From Paludibacteraceae bacterium (lineage in GTDB: Bacteria; Bacteroidota; Bacteroidia; Bacteroidales; Paludibacteraceae), in assembly GCA_017450435.1 (NCBI GenBank), contig JAFSTO010000031.1:1-41534 (forward strand): a stretch of 41,534 bases of DNA. The letters are read 5' to 3'. The position numbers were made by a program, and so were the translations under genes. Shown in pieces: positions 33,161-41,429 of the stretch; the first letter of the stretch is position 1, and each line of letters begins with the position of its first letter. The notes below the pieces were generated by a model. The model was not told where the DNA came from and searched no databases. It saw nothing but the letters and a program-made list of their open reading frames with translations.

Positions 33161-34216
33161 TTATTGCTTGTAGAAATACAAGGCATCCAGATTAAGTTGT
33201 GCTCCCTGCGTACCGCCGGACAGAGCCACAAACACGTTCACCCCTGCGGTACATGTGGTGCTTGCCAGTGCTGCAGCGTATGGTGCAAGCGGGATGTCGA
33301 ACTCGTGCCACTCGCCGTCGCGCTCGAAGTCGGAATAGACAGGTCCGCCGTCGAACACTGCCGAACCGAGCGTGAACTTAGTATCCTGCGAGCCAAGGAA
33401 ATAGAAGCAGTGGTTATTGGCATCGGTTGACTTGATAGCTATATGCAGGAAATACTTGTCGGGCTCCGCCACGATAGCGGCCCTGAGCGCCTCTGCGTCT
33501 TGCCAAACGTTGCCTTTATCGGTAAGGCAATAGCCTAATCCCGACCAGCCTTTGCCGCCGACCAGAAGAGAGAGGTAGCCTTCCTGACCGTAGCTGTTGT
33601 TGCCGCCGCCACCGCCGCCCGTGTAGGTACCTTCCCAGATATAAAGGAAGTTGACGGTATCGTCCACGCGGAAGTCACTGACAATCTTATGTGCACATGT
33701 GGCAGCAGTCACACCGTCCAGAATGACAGGCCACACCTGCGAACCTTTGACAGGAGACACCACTTCTTCCGGACAGAGAGCATAGCGCCCGTAGGTGTAG
33801 TCAACAGTGATGTTCTTCTGCGCCGAGGTGAGCATGATAGCGGGGTTCTCCTGCCACGAACCGGAGTGCGAGTCATACACCTCCAAAGGGTTGGTGCCGG
33901 CAGTGTCGTTCTGCGCACAAAAACGGAAATAGTGCCCCTCTATATCATTAAACGTATATGAGTATGTCCCGTCGGCGTTTTTCGTCATCGGTTCAGCCGC
34001 TGCCCAACCGTTGAAGTCGCCCTTGACGGCAGGCTTGTAGCCGCCACAGTCGGGAGCGGTGAGGGTAACGGTATATGCTTCAGGACCGGCAAAGGTGATG
34101 CTGTCAACCTGTGAGAGAGGATACATCTGATACTCGCCGTTCTGCCATACGCGCATCTGCGCACTGACACTTATTGCCAAAAATGTGACAACAAGAATGG
34201 AACAAATCTTTTTCAT
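33161..34216 (-). CDS. Exported glycan-binding protein candidate with E-set-like domain
   Basis: From the Met at 34216 the protein starts MKKICSILVVTFLAISVSAQ, a cleavable (non-lipoprotein) signal; the Met at 34243 would add nine residues. After a short MRVWQNGEYQMYPLSQVDSI segment typical of secreted Bacteroidetes proteins comes an E-set/CBM48-like domain around VKGDFNGWAAAEPM. A domain from KGSQVWPVILDG to LNLDALYFYKQ follows, sharing its whole pattern with the lipoprotein encoded next. A run of six Gly in the middle (GTYTGGGGGG) is an insertion relative to the sister domain. It lacks the lipid anchor of its sister, so it may be released or anchored otherwise. No catalytic residues are evident. 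Confidence 0.7.
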   Translation of the reverse strand: MKKICSILVVTFLAISVSAQMRVWQNGEYQMYPLSQVDSITFAGPEAYTVTLTAPDCGGYKPAVKGDFNGWAAAEPMTKNADGTYSYTFNDIEGHYFRFCAQNDTAGTNPLEVYDSHSGSWQENPAIMLTSAQKNITVDYTYGRYALCPEEVVSPVKGSQVWPVILDGVTAATCAHKIVSDFRVDDTVNFLYIWEGTYTGGGGGGNNSYGQEGYLSLLVGGKGWSGLGYCLTDKGNVWQDAEALRAAIVAEPDKYFLHIAIKSTDANNHCFYFLGSQDTKFTLGSAVFDGGPVYSDFERDGEWHEFDIPLAPYAAALASTTCTAGVNVFVALSGGTQGAQLNLDALYFYKQ

Positions 34217-34247
34217 AGTAGTAGTGTATTTATTCTTTAACAATTAG

Positions 34248-34724
34248 CTATTCTTTGATGATTTTCATCACTTCTGCTCCTATCTGCAGCAGGTAGTGCC
34301 CTGCGCTTAGAGCGCTCACATCGAGCGTTGCCTTGTCCTCAGCCACAACAGCCTGTCTGAGCAACTGCCCTTGCAGGTTGTATATCCGAACCGCCGTTTG
34401 CCCTTCCAAACCACTTATCTCTAACCTGTCATACGCAGGATTGGGATAGACGCTGACCGACGGACGAGCAACATTGTCCACGGCAGTGTTGTCCGGCTCG
34501 TCGGTAAACACTATTTGTCCGACTTGGGAGACAGGCGTATTGCCCAGAAGGTTTCCTTCTGTGTCATAGAGATACATAACGTCATCGCTGAACGTAATGG
34601 TTCCTATACGTTGCAAGGAAATCGTCCGGTCGGAGCCGTTCAAGGAAACAACCTTGATACTCTCTGCCGCCATGAGTGTCACTGCCATCATAAGCAGCGG
34701 CAAAAATAAGACTTTTCGTTTCAT
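34248..34724 (-). CDS. Small exported protein with T9SS type A sorting domain
   Basis: A 158-residue protein: signal peptide (MKRKVLFLPLLMMAVTLMAA), a short middle of about 65 residues carrying ISLQRIGTITFSDD and VSQVGQIVFTDE, then a C-terminal type IX sorting domain (about 88-158: VSVYPNPAYDRLEISGL, VRIYNLQGQLL, LSAGHYLLQI, ending MKIIKE). T9SS cargo usually has a large functional domain before the tail; here almost none is present. It is the first gene after susD. It may be a surface-delivered accessory or the remnant of a larger protein. Confidence 0.8.
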   Translation of the reverse strand: MKRKVLFLPLLMMAVTLMAAESIKVVSLNGSDRTISLQRIGTITFSDDVMYLYDTEGNLLGNTPVSQVGQIVFTDEPDNTAVDNVARPSVSVYPNPAYDRLEISGLEGQTAVRIYNLQGQLLRQAVVAEDKATLDVSALSAGHYLLQIGAEVMKIIKE

Positions 34725-34770
34725 GGTTTATAAAGTTTTATAACGAGTGTACGTGTTAGACTCTTGAGTT

Positions 34771-34854
34771 GTTCAAAACGCGTTCAAATGCCGTTCAGAC
34801 AATATTTGAATGTCGCTTAAACAATATTCGAATGATATTTGAACGTTGTTTGAA
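34771..34854. repeat. Eight-unit degenerate 11-bp array of TTCAAAT-like heptamers after susD
   Basis: Heptamers at 34771, 34782, 34793, 34804, 34815, 34826, 34837 and 34848 all resemble TTCAAAT or its complement, each exactly 11 bases from the next. The first three (plus strand GTTCAAA type) face the others (ATTTGAA type). It begins 7 bases after the susD stop. Same unit length and number as the array at 11545-11632, but much more diverged in sequence. Confidence 0.75.
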
Positions 34855-34861
34855 AGCAATA

Positions 34862-36520
34862 TTAATAGCCCGGGGTCTGGTCCACCTTGGTTGGATTGAG
34901 CTGTATTTCCTCTTGTGGTATTGGAAAAATCTCATGTTTGCCGGCGACGAATGTCTGAATGTGCGATTGTGCCCTTTCCGTCTCCCTGAGCTTGTATGCA
35001 TCCATGTGTGCCTTCAGTCCTTTGCCGTCCACTCCTTCCCAGCGCACGAGGTCGAACCAACGGTGTCCCTCCATAGCCAGTTCGCAGCGTCTCTCGTGGC
35101 GCAGTGCAGCATCATCGGCAGCGGCAAGGTCGGCAAGTCCGACGCGCTCACGCACCTTGTTAATATACTCCAGCGCAGTGGCGTTGTCGCCCGTAGCAAG
35201 ACAGGCCTCGGCATACATAAGCAGTACGTCGGCGTAGCGTATCTGTTTGTTATTGAGCGGTCCGCGCGAGGCGTGAAGGCTCCACTTGCCGTAACCTCCG
35301 CCTATATCAGAGGGGTCACGATACATGCCGTACTTGTTGTTAAGCATGTTGTTTTCCATATACGTCTCGTCCGACTGCGCCTGATAGCTGGCTACGATGT
35401 CGGTGCTTGGCACGAGGATAGCGACGTCACGTCTCGGGTCACCTGCTTCGAACTCGTTATAAAGGTCCTGCGTGGGGTGGTTGAAGCCCCAGCCGCCGCC
35501 AATCTCCGAGTTGCGTGAACGAGTGAGTATCTGCGTGAACGAGCCGGCAGTGTAGCCGTAGCCCTCACCGTAGTCGCCCCAATTCACCTCGGCGTACTGA
35601 ATCTCGAACACCGACTCCACACCGTTCTCGCCGGCGATGGTGAAGTTGTCCTCGTAGTCGGCACACAGGCTGTACTCGCCGCCGTCGATAATCTTCTTTC
35701 CCCATGTCTTGGCGTCAGCGAAGCAGTCGGCAGGCGACTTGGTAATGCCGTACTTCTGCCAATAGGTGGACGCCATATAAAGGTTCACCTTCATCAGCAT
35801 AGCCTGCGCTGCACCCTTGGTAGCTCGGCCGTTGTCCGCCTCGCTGTAGGCGCTTTTCTCACAGAGGTTAGCTTCAGCAAAGGTGAGGTCAGAGAGGATC
35901 TGCGTAAACACCTCATCTACAGAGGCACGCGGCATTCCCCACTCCTCTGACGACATCAGCACATCAAGCGGCATAGGCACACCGGCAAACACACGCACAA
36001 GGCGGAAATAGTAATAAGCACGCAAGAAATGCACCTCGCCCAGCAGGCGGTTCTTCATCTCCGCCGTAAACTCGTCGTCTATCCCCACCTCGGTGCTGCC
36101 GATATACTTGAGCGCAAGGTTGCAGCGCCCTATACCTTGATATTGTGCGCGGTAGAAGTCAAGCACAAGCGTGTTCTGCGCCGTGGTGCGCCAGTTCTCC
36201 ATGTCGTAGGCATCTGCCATGTCGGTCTCGTTGCCGCCGCCTTTCAGGGCGTCGTCACTGACAATATCGCCTATAAACCACTCCGAGAAATAAGTGTTGT
36301 TGTACTCCCACATCAGCGGCGTATAGCAGCCGGTGACGTTCTGCACGGCAGCGGCTGTGGAGGTATAGAAGTCCTCCAACAACGTCGTACCGGGTTCAAT
36401 CTCCGTGAGATAATCTTTGCAGCCGGTCATGCCGAGCGACAGAGCAACGACGGACAATGCACAAACGGCTTTTCTAAGCCCTAACGGGCAACGATTTCTA
36501 TTCAATATATTCATTTCCAT
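34862..36520 (-). CDS. susD: SusD/RagB family nutrient-uptake outer-membrane lipoprotein
   Basis: A 552-residue helical, TPR-like glycan-binding lid for the SusC transporter. The lipoprotein signal ends LGMTGC (Cys34 counted from this start; a second Met two residues in is equally possible). Typical blocks are DYLTEIEPGT, LLGEVHFLRAYYYFRLVRVFAGVP (SusD N-terminal domain), IRYADVLLMYAEACLATGD and the ending RHERRCELAMEGHRWFDLVR. It lies 30 bases after susC. susD is used here as the family label; no claim of starch specificity is made. Confidence 0.96.
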   Translation of the reverse strand: MEMNILNRNRCPLGLRKAVCALSVVALSLGMTGCKDYLTEIEPGTTLLEDFYTSTAAAVQNVTGCYTPLMWEYNNTYFSEWFIGDIVSDDALKGGGNETDMADAYDMENWRTTAQNTLVLDFYRAQYQGIGRCNLALKYIGSTEVGIDDEFTAEMKNRLLGEVHFLRAYYYFRLVRVFAGVPMPLDVLMSSEEWGMPRASVDEVFTQILSDLTFAEANLCEKSAYSEADNGRATKGAAQAMLMKVNLYMASTYWQKYGITKSPADCFADAKTWGKKIIDGGEYSLCADYEDNFTIAGENGVESVFEIQYAEVNWGDYGEGYGYTAGSFTQILTRSRNSEIGGGWGFNHPTQDLYNEFEAGDPRRDVAILVPSTDIVASYQAQSDETYMENNMLNNKYGMYRDPSDIGGGYGKWSLHASRGPLNNKQIRYADVLLMYAEACLATGDNATALEYINKVRERVGLADLAAADDAALRHERRCELAMEGHRWFDLVRWEGVDGKGLKAHMDAYKLRETERAQSHIQTFVAGKHEIFPIPQEEIQLNPTKVDQTPGY

Positions 36521-36550
36521 ATAAGTCCTTGTTCTTTCAGTGAAACGGTC

Positions 36551-39500
36551 TTAGAAATTAGCATTCAGTCCGAAGGTAAACGTGCGGCTCTGCGGATAGT
36601 TACCATAGTCAACACCGCTTCCCACCTCGGGGTCGAAACCCGAGTAGCGCGTAATAGTGAAAAGGTTGCTTGCCGTAGCATAGAAGCGGAGTCGCGAGCA
36701 GCGGAACTTCTCGGTATATTTCTTCGGCAGTGTATATCCTATCTGCACGTTCTTCAGTCTCAGATAGCTGCCGTTCTCGATGAAACGTGTTGAGTTCTCG
36801 GTGTTGGTAGGTGAGCCGAGCGGGTTAGGCACAGTGCCGTTGCGGTTCTCGAGGTCGAAAGCGTTGACGCCTTTGTTGACCAGCGCCGTCTTCACCACAT
36901 CGGTGTAGCCCACCCATGCCTCATCTTTCATGTACGAAGCAAGCGCGTAGGAAGAGCCGTCGCCCTCGAGGAACTGGCGCTGAACATTGTAAATCTTGTT
37001 TCCCGCCACGCCTTGGAAGAACAGCTGAATGTCCACTCCATAAAATTCCGCGCCGAGGTTGATGCCGTAGGTAAACTTCGGGAAGGGGTTGCCGATGACC
37101 ATCTTGTCGTCCTCGTCGAGCTTGCCGTTGCCGTCCACATCGGTGTATTTAGCGTCTCCGGCATGCACACCTATCGTGCCGGCGTCATACTGATAGAGTT
37201 GCGTCAGCGCCTCCTCGTCAGACTGATAGATACCCTCGTAGTTGTACCCCCAGAACGAGTTGAGCGCCATGCCCTCGTCGGTCTTGGTGCGGTCGCCCCA
37301 CAGAGGCGAACCACCGTTGATCTTGGTCAGTTCGTTGTGGAGGAAAGAGATGTTGCCGCCAATGTTATAATGCACCTTACCTACTTTATTGTCGTGGTTA
37401 AGCGTCAGTTCCACACCCTCGTTGCGGATGTTGCCCACGTTCTTCACCAGCGAATACATGTTGCCCACTTGCGCAGGTGCGTTGACGTAGAGGAGGGCGT
37501 CCTTGGTGTCGCGGCGGAAATAGTCAATCGAGCCGCTGAGCATACCGTTCCAGAATGCGAAGTCGATACCGGCGTCCCATTGCTGGTTGGTCTCCCACTT
37601 GCCGGCATCGTCCACCAAGGTCAGCACCGCCGCGCCGTTGGTGGATATGCCGCTGTACTGGTCAACGCCGAAAGGATAGCTCACAAACACGTTCTCAGCC
37701 GAGAACATCGTCAGCTGGAAGGCGTTGGATGGCACGCCGTCGTTACCTACCTGACCGAAGCCGGCACGCAGCTTGATGTTGTCAAGCCACGAGAGCTCCA
37801 TGTCGCGCATGAACGGCTCCTCCGACAAGCGCCATGCCACAGCCACCGACGGGAAGAATCCCCACGGGTTCTTGGTGAACTTGGAGGAAGCGTCGGCGCG
37901 GAAGTTGGCGGTAATCATATACCGGCTGTCGTAGTTATAGAACACACGTCCGAGGAAAGAGAGCCGTCTGACGCGGCTGACGCCGTCGGAGGCAAACGTC
38001 TGTTTGTCAGTTGCCTTAGAGAGATACCAGTTGCTGGGAATAGGGTTCAGAATAGCTGCACCGGAACCGCCTATGCTATAGGCGTTGTACTCCGACCACG
38101 TCTGACCTGCCATGACGGAGAAGTTGTGCTTGCCTATCTCGCGAGCGTAGGTCACCGTCGTCTCTTCAAGCAGAGTGCAGTATCTGCCGAGATTGGCAGA
38201 GATACTGTTCAGGTCGGAAGCGTTATAGCTGGTGTAGATATTCGGATAAGTAAAGGTACGTGCGCGTGAGACGCTGTAGTCCGCCGAAATGGAAGACTTG
38301 ATGGTGAGTCCTTTGACAGGCGTTATCTCCACGAACACGTCTCCGACGGCACGCTCTGTGCGGCTGTTGGGCTCGCTGTTGAACGCCATCTGGAAGGGGT
38401 TGGTGACGTTGCGGAAATTGCTGCCGGCGGAGTAGTAGCCGGAGATGTCCTTGCCGTACTTGTTCACCGAGTTCTTCGGATAGTAAGTAGGGTCCCACGG
38501 CGCCATAGCAAGCGCAGCGGTAATCATCGAGGCACCGGCTGACGAGTTGTTGTTCATGGCATTACGCCCGTAGGAACTGACGATAGAGAAATGCTCGCCA
38601 ATCTTCAGCCAGTCGCGCACCTTGTAGTCGGTATTCAAGCGCAAGGTGAAGCGCTGGTAGTTACTGCCGACTATCGTGCCTTCCTGCGAGAAGTAGGAAG
38701 CGGAGAGAGCATAATGCCCCTTCTCACCGCCGCCGTCGAACGACAGGTTGTAGTTATGCATGAAAGCGTTAGGCTTGAACACCGCGTCCTGCCAGTCGGT
38801 CTCCTGGTCGGCGTAGTTGAAGTTGATGGGGTAATACTCGGAAATCTTCGTTATATCCGGATTGCCAAGTTTGAACATGTTCAGCCAAGGTGTGAAGCCG
38901 TTGTCCTTATAATAAGCTATCTCCTCCGCTCCGCTACGCATAGCACCTATGCGCAGTTCGGTCTCGGCGAAGTCCTTGCTCTTGAGCACATCGAGTTTCT
39001 TCCAGCGGTTCTGAAAACCCCAGTAGGCATCGATAGAGATGTTCATCTTCCCCTCACCGCCGGACTTGGTGGTTATCAGTATGACGCCGTTGGCACCACG
39101 CGAGCCGTAGATAGCAGTAGCGGAGGCGTCCTTGAGAATCTCCATCGACTTGATGTCGGTTGGCGAAAGCCACTTGATGTCGCCCGTTATCACTCCGTCC
39201 ACCACGTAGAGCGGGTCGTTGCCGCCCATCGCCGAGCCTATGCCTCGGATACGTATGGTGGCAGCCTCGCCGGGTTGCCCCGAGCCGCTGGTGACCGTCA
39301 CACCCGCTGCCCTACCCTGCAGAGCCTGGTCCAGACCCGACACAGGAGCCTTCAGCAGGTCGTCGGCACTGACCGACGTCACAGCACCCGTCAGGTCCGA
39401 CTTCTTCATCGTACCATAGCCGATAGCCACAACCTCCTGAAGCTGCACGTTATCAGGCACAAGAGTGATACGCAGCGGACTGGCATTGCTCACCTGAAGC

Positions 39501-39742
39501 TCCTGGGGTTTATAACCCATAAAAGAGATTTGAAGAACGGCACCCTTCTCCACATCAAGAGAGAAGTTGCCGTCAAAATCAGTAATAGTACCAACTGTGG
39601 TACCCTTCACCATAATGTTAGCACCGATGATTGGATCGGGCTCATCCTGCGCCATAACAACACCTGTTACAGTCAAATGCTGCGCAAAGCCCATGCCGAC
39701 AGACAATGCCGCAGCAAGCAGCAGGAAGGTCATTTTATTCAT
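36551..39742 (-). CDS. susC: SusC/RagA family TonB-linked outer-membrane transporter
   Basis: A 1063-residue outer-membrane importer. Signal peptide MNKMTFLLLAAALSVGMGFA; carboxypeptidase-D-like domain (about 22-105, VTGVVMAQDEPDPIIGANIM); TonB-box region LQEVVAIGYGTMKKSDLTGA; plug (about 115-230) with the family's IRIRGIGSAMGGNDPLYVVDG and SATAIYGSRGANGVILITTK; then the 22-strand barrel ending RTFTFGLNANF. With SusD it imports oligosaccharides using TonB energy. It is the first gene of the locus, with a promoter 23 bases or so upstream. No N-terminal extension (STN domain) is present, so anti-sigma signalling through this protein is not expected. Confidence 0.97.
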   Translation of the reverse strand: MNKMTFLLLAAALSVGMGFAQHLTVTGVVMAQDEPDPIIGANIMVKGTTVGTITDFDGNFSLDVEKGAVLQISFMGYKPQELQVSNASPLRITLVPDNVQLQEVVAIGYGTMKKSDLTGAVTSVSADDLLKAPVSGLDQALQGRAAGVTVTSGSGQPGEAATIRIRGIGSAMGGNDPLYVVDGVITGDIKWLSPTDIKSMEILKDASATAIYGSRGANGVILITTKSGGEGKMNISIDAYWGFQNRWKKLDVLKSKDFAETELRIGAMRSGAEEIAYYKDNGFTPWLNMFKLGNPDITKISEYYPINFNYADQETDWQDAVFKPNAFMHNYNLSFDGGGEKGHYALSASYFSQEGTIVGSNYQRFTLRLNTDYKVRDWLKIGEHFSIVSSYGRNAMNNNSSAGASMITAALAMAPWDPTYYPKNSVNKYGKDISGYYSAGSNFRNVTNPFQMAFNSEPNSRTERAVGDVFVEITPVKGLTIKSSISADYSVSRARTFTYPNIYTSYNASDLNSISANLGRYCTLLEETTVTYAREIGKHNFSVMAGQTWSEYNAYSIGGSGAAILNPIPSNWYLSKATDKQTFASDGVSRVRRLSFLGRVFYNYDSRYMITANFRADASSKFTKNPWGFFPSVAVAWRLSEEPFMRDMELSWLDNIKLRAGFGQVGNDGVPSNAFQLTMFSAENVFVSYPFGVDQYSGISTNGAAVLTLVDDAGKWETNQQWDAGIDFAFWNGMLSGSIDYFRRDTKDALLYVNAPAQVGNMYSLVKNVGNIRNEGVELTLNHDNKVGKVHYNIGGNISFLHNELTKINGGSPLWGDRTKTDEGMALNSFWGYNYEGIYQSDEEALTQLYQYDAGTIGVHAGDAKYTDVDGNGKLDEDDKMVIGNPFPKFTYGINLGAEFYGVDIQLFFQGVAGNKIYNVQRQFLEGDGSSYALASYMKDEAWVGYTDVVKTALVNKGVNAFDLENRNGTVPNPLGSPTNTENSTRFIENGSYLRLKNVQIGYTLPKKYTEKFRCSRLRFYATASNLFTITRYSGFDPEVGSGVDYGNYPQSRTFTFGLNANF

Positions 39743-39769
39743 ACACGTATTAGATTTGATTTAATGTTG

Positions 39770-39800
39770 CAAAGTTACTACTATTTTTCCACTCGCACAA
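39770..39800 (-). promoter_or_regulatory. Promoter of the PUL (susC)
   Basis: Minus-strand TAACTTTG (39770-39777) with TTG (39798-39800) 20 bases upstream matches the Bacteroidetes promoter. The leader before the susC ATG would be only about 20-25 bases. A GAGACTAG-type tandem array lies about 50 bases further upstream. Confidence 0.75.
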
Positions 39801-39842
39801 CAAAAAAAAACATGTTATAAAACATAAACAGAATACCGGAAA

Positions 39843-39955
39843 AACGAGAGAGACGAGAGAGACTAGAGAGACTAGGAGACTAGGAAACTAGGAGACTAGA
39901 GAGACTAGTGAGACTAGTGAGACTAGGAGACTAGGAGACCAGAGAGACTAGAGAG
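39843..39955. repeat. Degenerate 8/9-bp tandem array (TAGAGAGAC type)
   Basis: About twelve units of TAG(A/T)GAGAC or TAGGAGAC in a row, directly before a GAGACGGTA palindrome. The units look like expansions of the palindrome's own GAGAGAC half. The array sits upstream of the PUL promoter and could vary in length by slippage. Confidence 0.8.
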
Positions 39956-39977
39956 ACGGTATTTTTTACCGTCTCTC
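39951..39977. repeat. GAGACGGTA palindrome (11-bp stem)
   Basis: GAGAGACGGTA (39951-39961) and TACCGTCTCTC (39967-39977) with a loop of five T. The best-preserved copy of the interspersed palindrome in the window; AAAAA follows on the plus strand. Confidence 0.8.
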
Positions 39978-39998
39978 AAAAACCGACCAACGTGAAAT

Positions 39999-40033
39999 AA
40001 AAAAAACGCTCAAGCAAGCTTGGACGTTTTTTT
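39999..40033 (-). terminator. Terminator of tRNA-Ser
   Basis: On the minus strand an imperfect stem around CGTCCAAG/CTTGAGCG with loop CTTG is followed by a run of eight T. It lies about 15 bases after the tRNA-Ser 3' end. Confidence 0.7.
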
Positions 40034-40047
40034 CATGTATTTGGTTG

Positions 40048-40134
40048 CGGAAAGATAGGGATTCGAACCCTAGAAACGGTCACCCGTTTACCGCATTTCG
40101 AGTGCGGCGCCATCGACCACTCGGCCATCTTTCC
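40048..40134 (-). tRNA. tRNA-Ser (anticodon CGA)
   Basis: An 87-nt class II tRNA on the minus strand: acceptor GGAAAGA/TCTTTCC, anticodon stem CCGCA/TGCGG around loop CTCGAAA (anticodon CGA, reading TCG), a long variable arm (AACGGGTGACCGTT) and T-arm GGGTTCGAATCCC. Discriminator G is followed by CAA, so CCA is not encoded, unlike the tRNA-Val in this window. Confidence 0.95.
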
Positions 40135-40357
40135 TTAATAATTATAAGTATGCCAACGCCGGGACTTTCTGCTATGCAAAAACACACTTTCCGCCCTACC
40201 AACGAAACATACTGCTCCATCGCCCGTGACATATCTGCGTGCCTGCTACATAACCGACACCGGCGAAAAGCGACTGCAAAGGTACAACAATTATCCGATA
40301 TACACAAACAATTTTTATTTTTTTTGATATGAGCCTGAAAAAAAATGCATTTTTTTC

Positions 40358-40388
40358 TTGCACAAGTCTTAATATTTAATTAACTTTG
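40358..40388 (+). promoter_or_regulatory. Promoter for the glycine-rich protein gene
   Basis: TTG (40358-40360) and TAACTTTG (40381-40388) with a 20-base spacer, a consensus Bacteroidetes promoter. The leader of about 90 bases contains the palindrome TGGTTAACCA (40401-40410) and a small hairpin GCCCA/TGGGC (40412-40416, 40424-40428). Confidence 0.75.
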
Positions 40389-40484
40389 CAATTGGTTTAT
40401 TGGTTAACCAAGCCCAAAGCGTGTGGGCATGGTGCACTAATAAACTGAAAACACAACACTTAAACCGAACAAACACTTAATACC

Positions 40485-41351
40485 GTGAGCCACAAACACC
40501 ATGCTCCCCTCGGGGAGAAATTGAAGTACGTTGTTATCCCTGTTTTGATAGCCGTCATCGGCTTTTCCACGTACAACGTTATTGAAGACCTCTTTGCTGA
40601 TGCATCCGCTGCCGTTTCCACACAGAAGCCGCAGATGCAGCAGAAACGTGTTCGTTACCGTTTCCGTCGTATTTACAATGGTTCGGACGTGATGACCGCC
40701 TCTCATGTAGGAGGTGGCTTGAGTAGTGCGTCGTTCAGCTCCGGTTCGCCGTTTCGCTCGAGCATCAACGCAGTAGGTGCGCCGGCACCGTTGGCTGTCA
40801 ACGGTCGTCGCGGCACGGCAAGTGCAAGTGTGATGTCGGGCACGGTGTCGGTGTTGGAGTCGCAGCAGAGTCTGCGCTCGTTCGCCAGCGGTGGCGGTAG
40901 TATAGGCGGCGGTGCGTCGTCGGGCGGCAGCAGCACCGGAGGCTTAGGTGGCGGCATAGCGGCAGGCGGCGGTTATTCTATATCACTGCCCGCCCTACCC
41001 TCGTTAAAGACGACAGTCACCACAAGCGGTAACCTCGCAGCACTAAACGGCGGCGAGACGGTAAGCGAAGGTGGCGGGCGAAGCAAGCGCGGCGTAAAGA
41101 CCTTCGGCGACGGATGGTGGAGCGACACCGACACAGGAGAGGGCGGTACTATGGATGGGGACGGCAACTGCTATGATGAAGAGGGTAACCTCGTGTATAT
41201 ATACAACCCATATACCGGCGAGTTCGTATCACAAGGTTCGGTGGATGCAAACAGCCAGGCGCCTATCGGCGGTCCCCTACTGCCGCTGTTGATGCTCGCG
41301 GCAGCGTATGCCGCCGCCCGTAGCATCAGGTCATGTAACAAAGAGGTGTAG
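40485..41351 (+). CDS. Membrane-anchored glycine/serine-rich protein, function unknown
   Basis: A 288-residue protein starting at GTG (40485); the ATG 15 bases on is out of frame. Residues about 14-31 (YVVIPVLIAVIGFSTYNV) form a transmembrane anchor. The middle (about 75-160) is Gly/Ser-rich with runs such as GGGSIGGGASSGG. A segment about 210-250 has an acidic calcium-loop-like DTDTGEGGTMDGDGNCYDEE. The C-terminus PIGGPLLPLLMLAAAYAAAR followed by basic residues resembles the Pro/hydrophobic/Arg tail of some sorting signals. I recognise no family. It has its own strong promoter, so it is probably expressed. Its partner may lie beyond the right edge. Confidence 0.7.
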   Translation: MSHKHHAPLGEKLKYVVIPVLIAVIGFSTYNVIEDLFADASAAVSTQKPQMQQKRVRYRFRRIYNGSDVMTASHVGGGLSSASFSSGSPFRSSINAVGAPAPLAVNGRRGTASASVMSGTVSVLESQQSLRSFASGGGSIGGGASSGGSSTGGLGGGIAAGGGYSISLPALPSLKTTVTTSGNLAALNGGETVSEGGGRSKRGVKTFGDGWWSDTDTGEGGTMDGDGNCYDEEGNLVYIYNPYTGEFVSQGSVDANSQAPIGGPLLPLLMLAAAYAAARSIRSCNKEV

Positions 41352-41375
41352 AGACAACGACGCACCGCAACGTGT

Positions 41376-41402
41376 AGAGACGGTATTATTTAACCGTCTC
41401 TC
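41376..41402. repeat. GAGACGGTA palindrome copy
   Basis: AGAGACGGT (41376-41384) and ACCGTCTCT (41393-41401) with an 8-base loop, just after the glycine-rich protein gene. A run of A, not T, follows on the plus strand, so it is not a standard terminator for that gene. Confidence 0.75.
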
Positions 41403-41429
41403 AAAAAAAGAAAGCGCAGATAGACATAG

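Noticed and set aside
37013-38269. 418-codon open frame on the plus strand
   Set aside because: Exactly antisense to susC, with composition expected from the complement of the barrel codons and no signal or domain; susC is beyond doubt.
38591-39820. 409-codon open frame on the plus strand
   Set aside because: Antisense to the 5' half of susC and its promoter; no recognisable domain.
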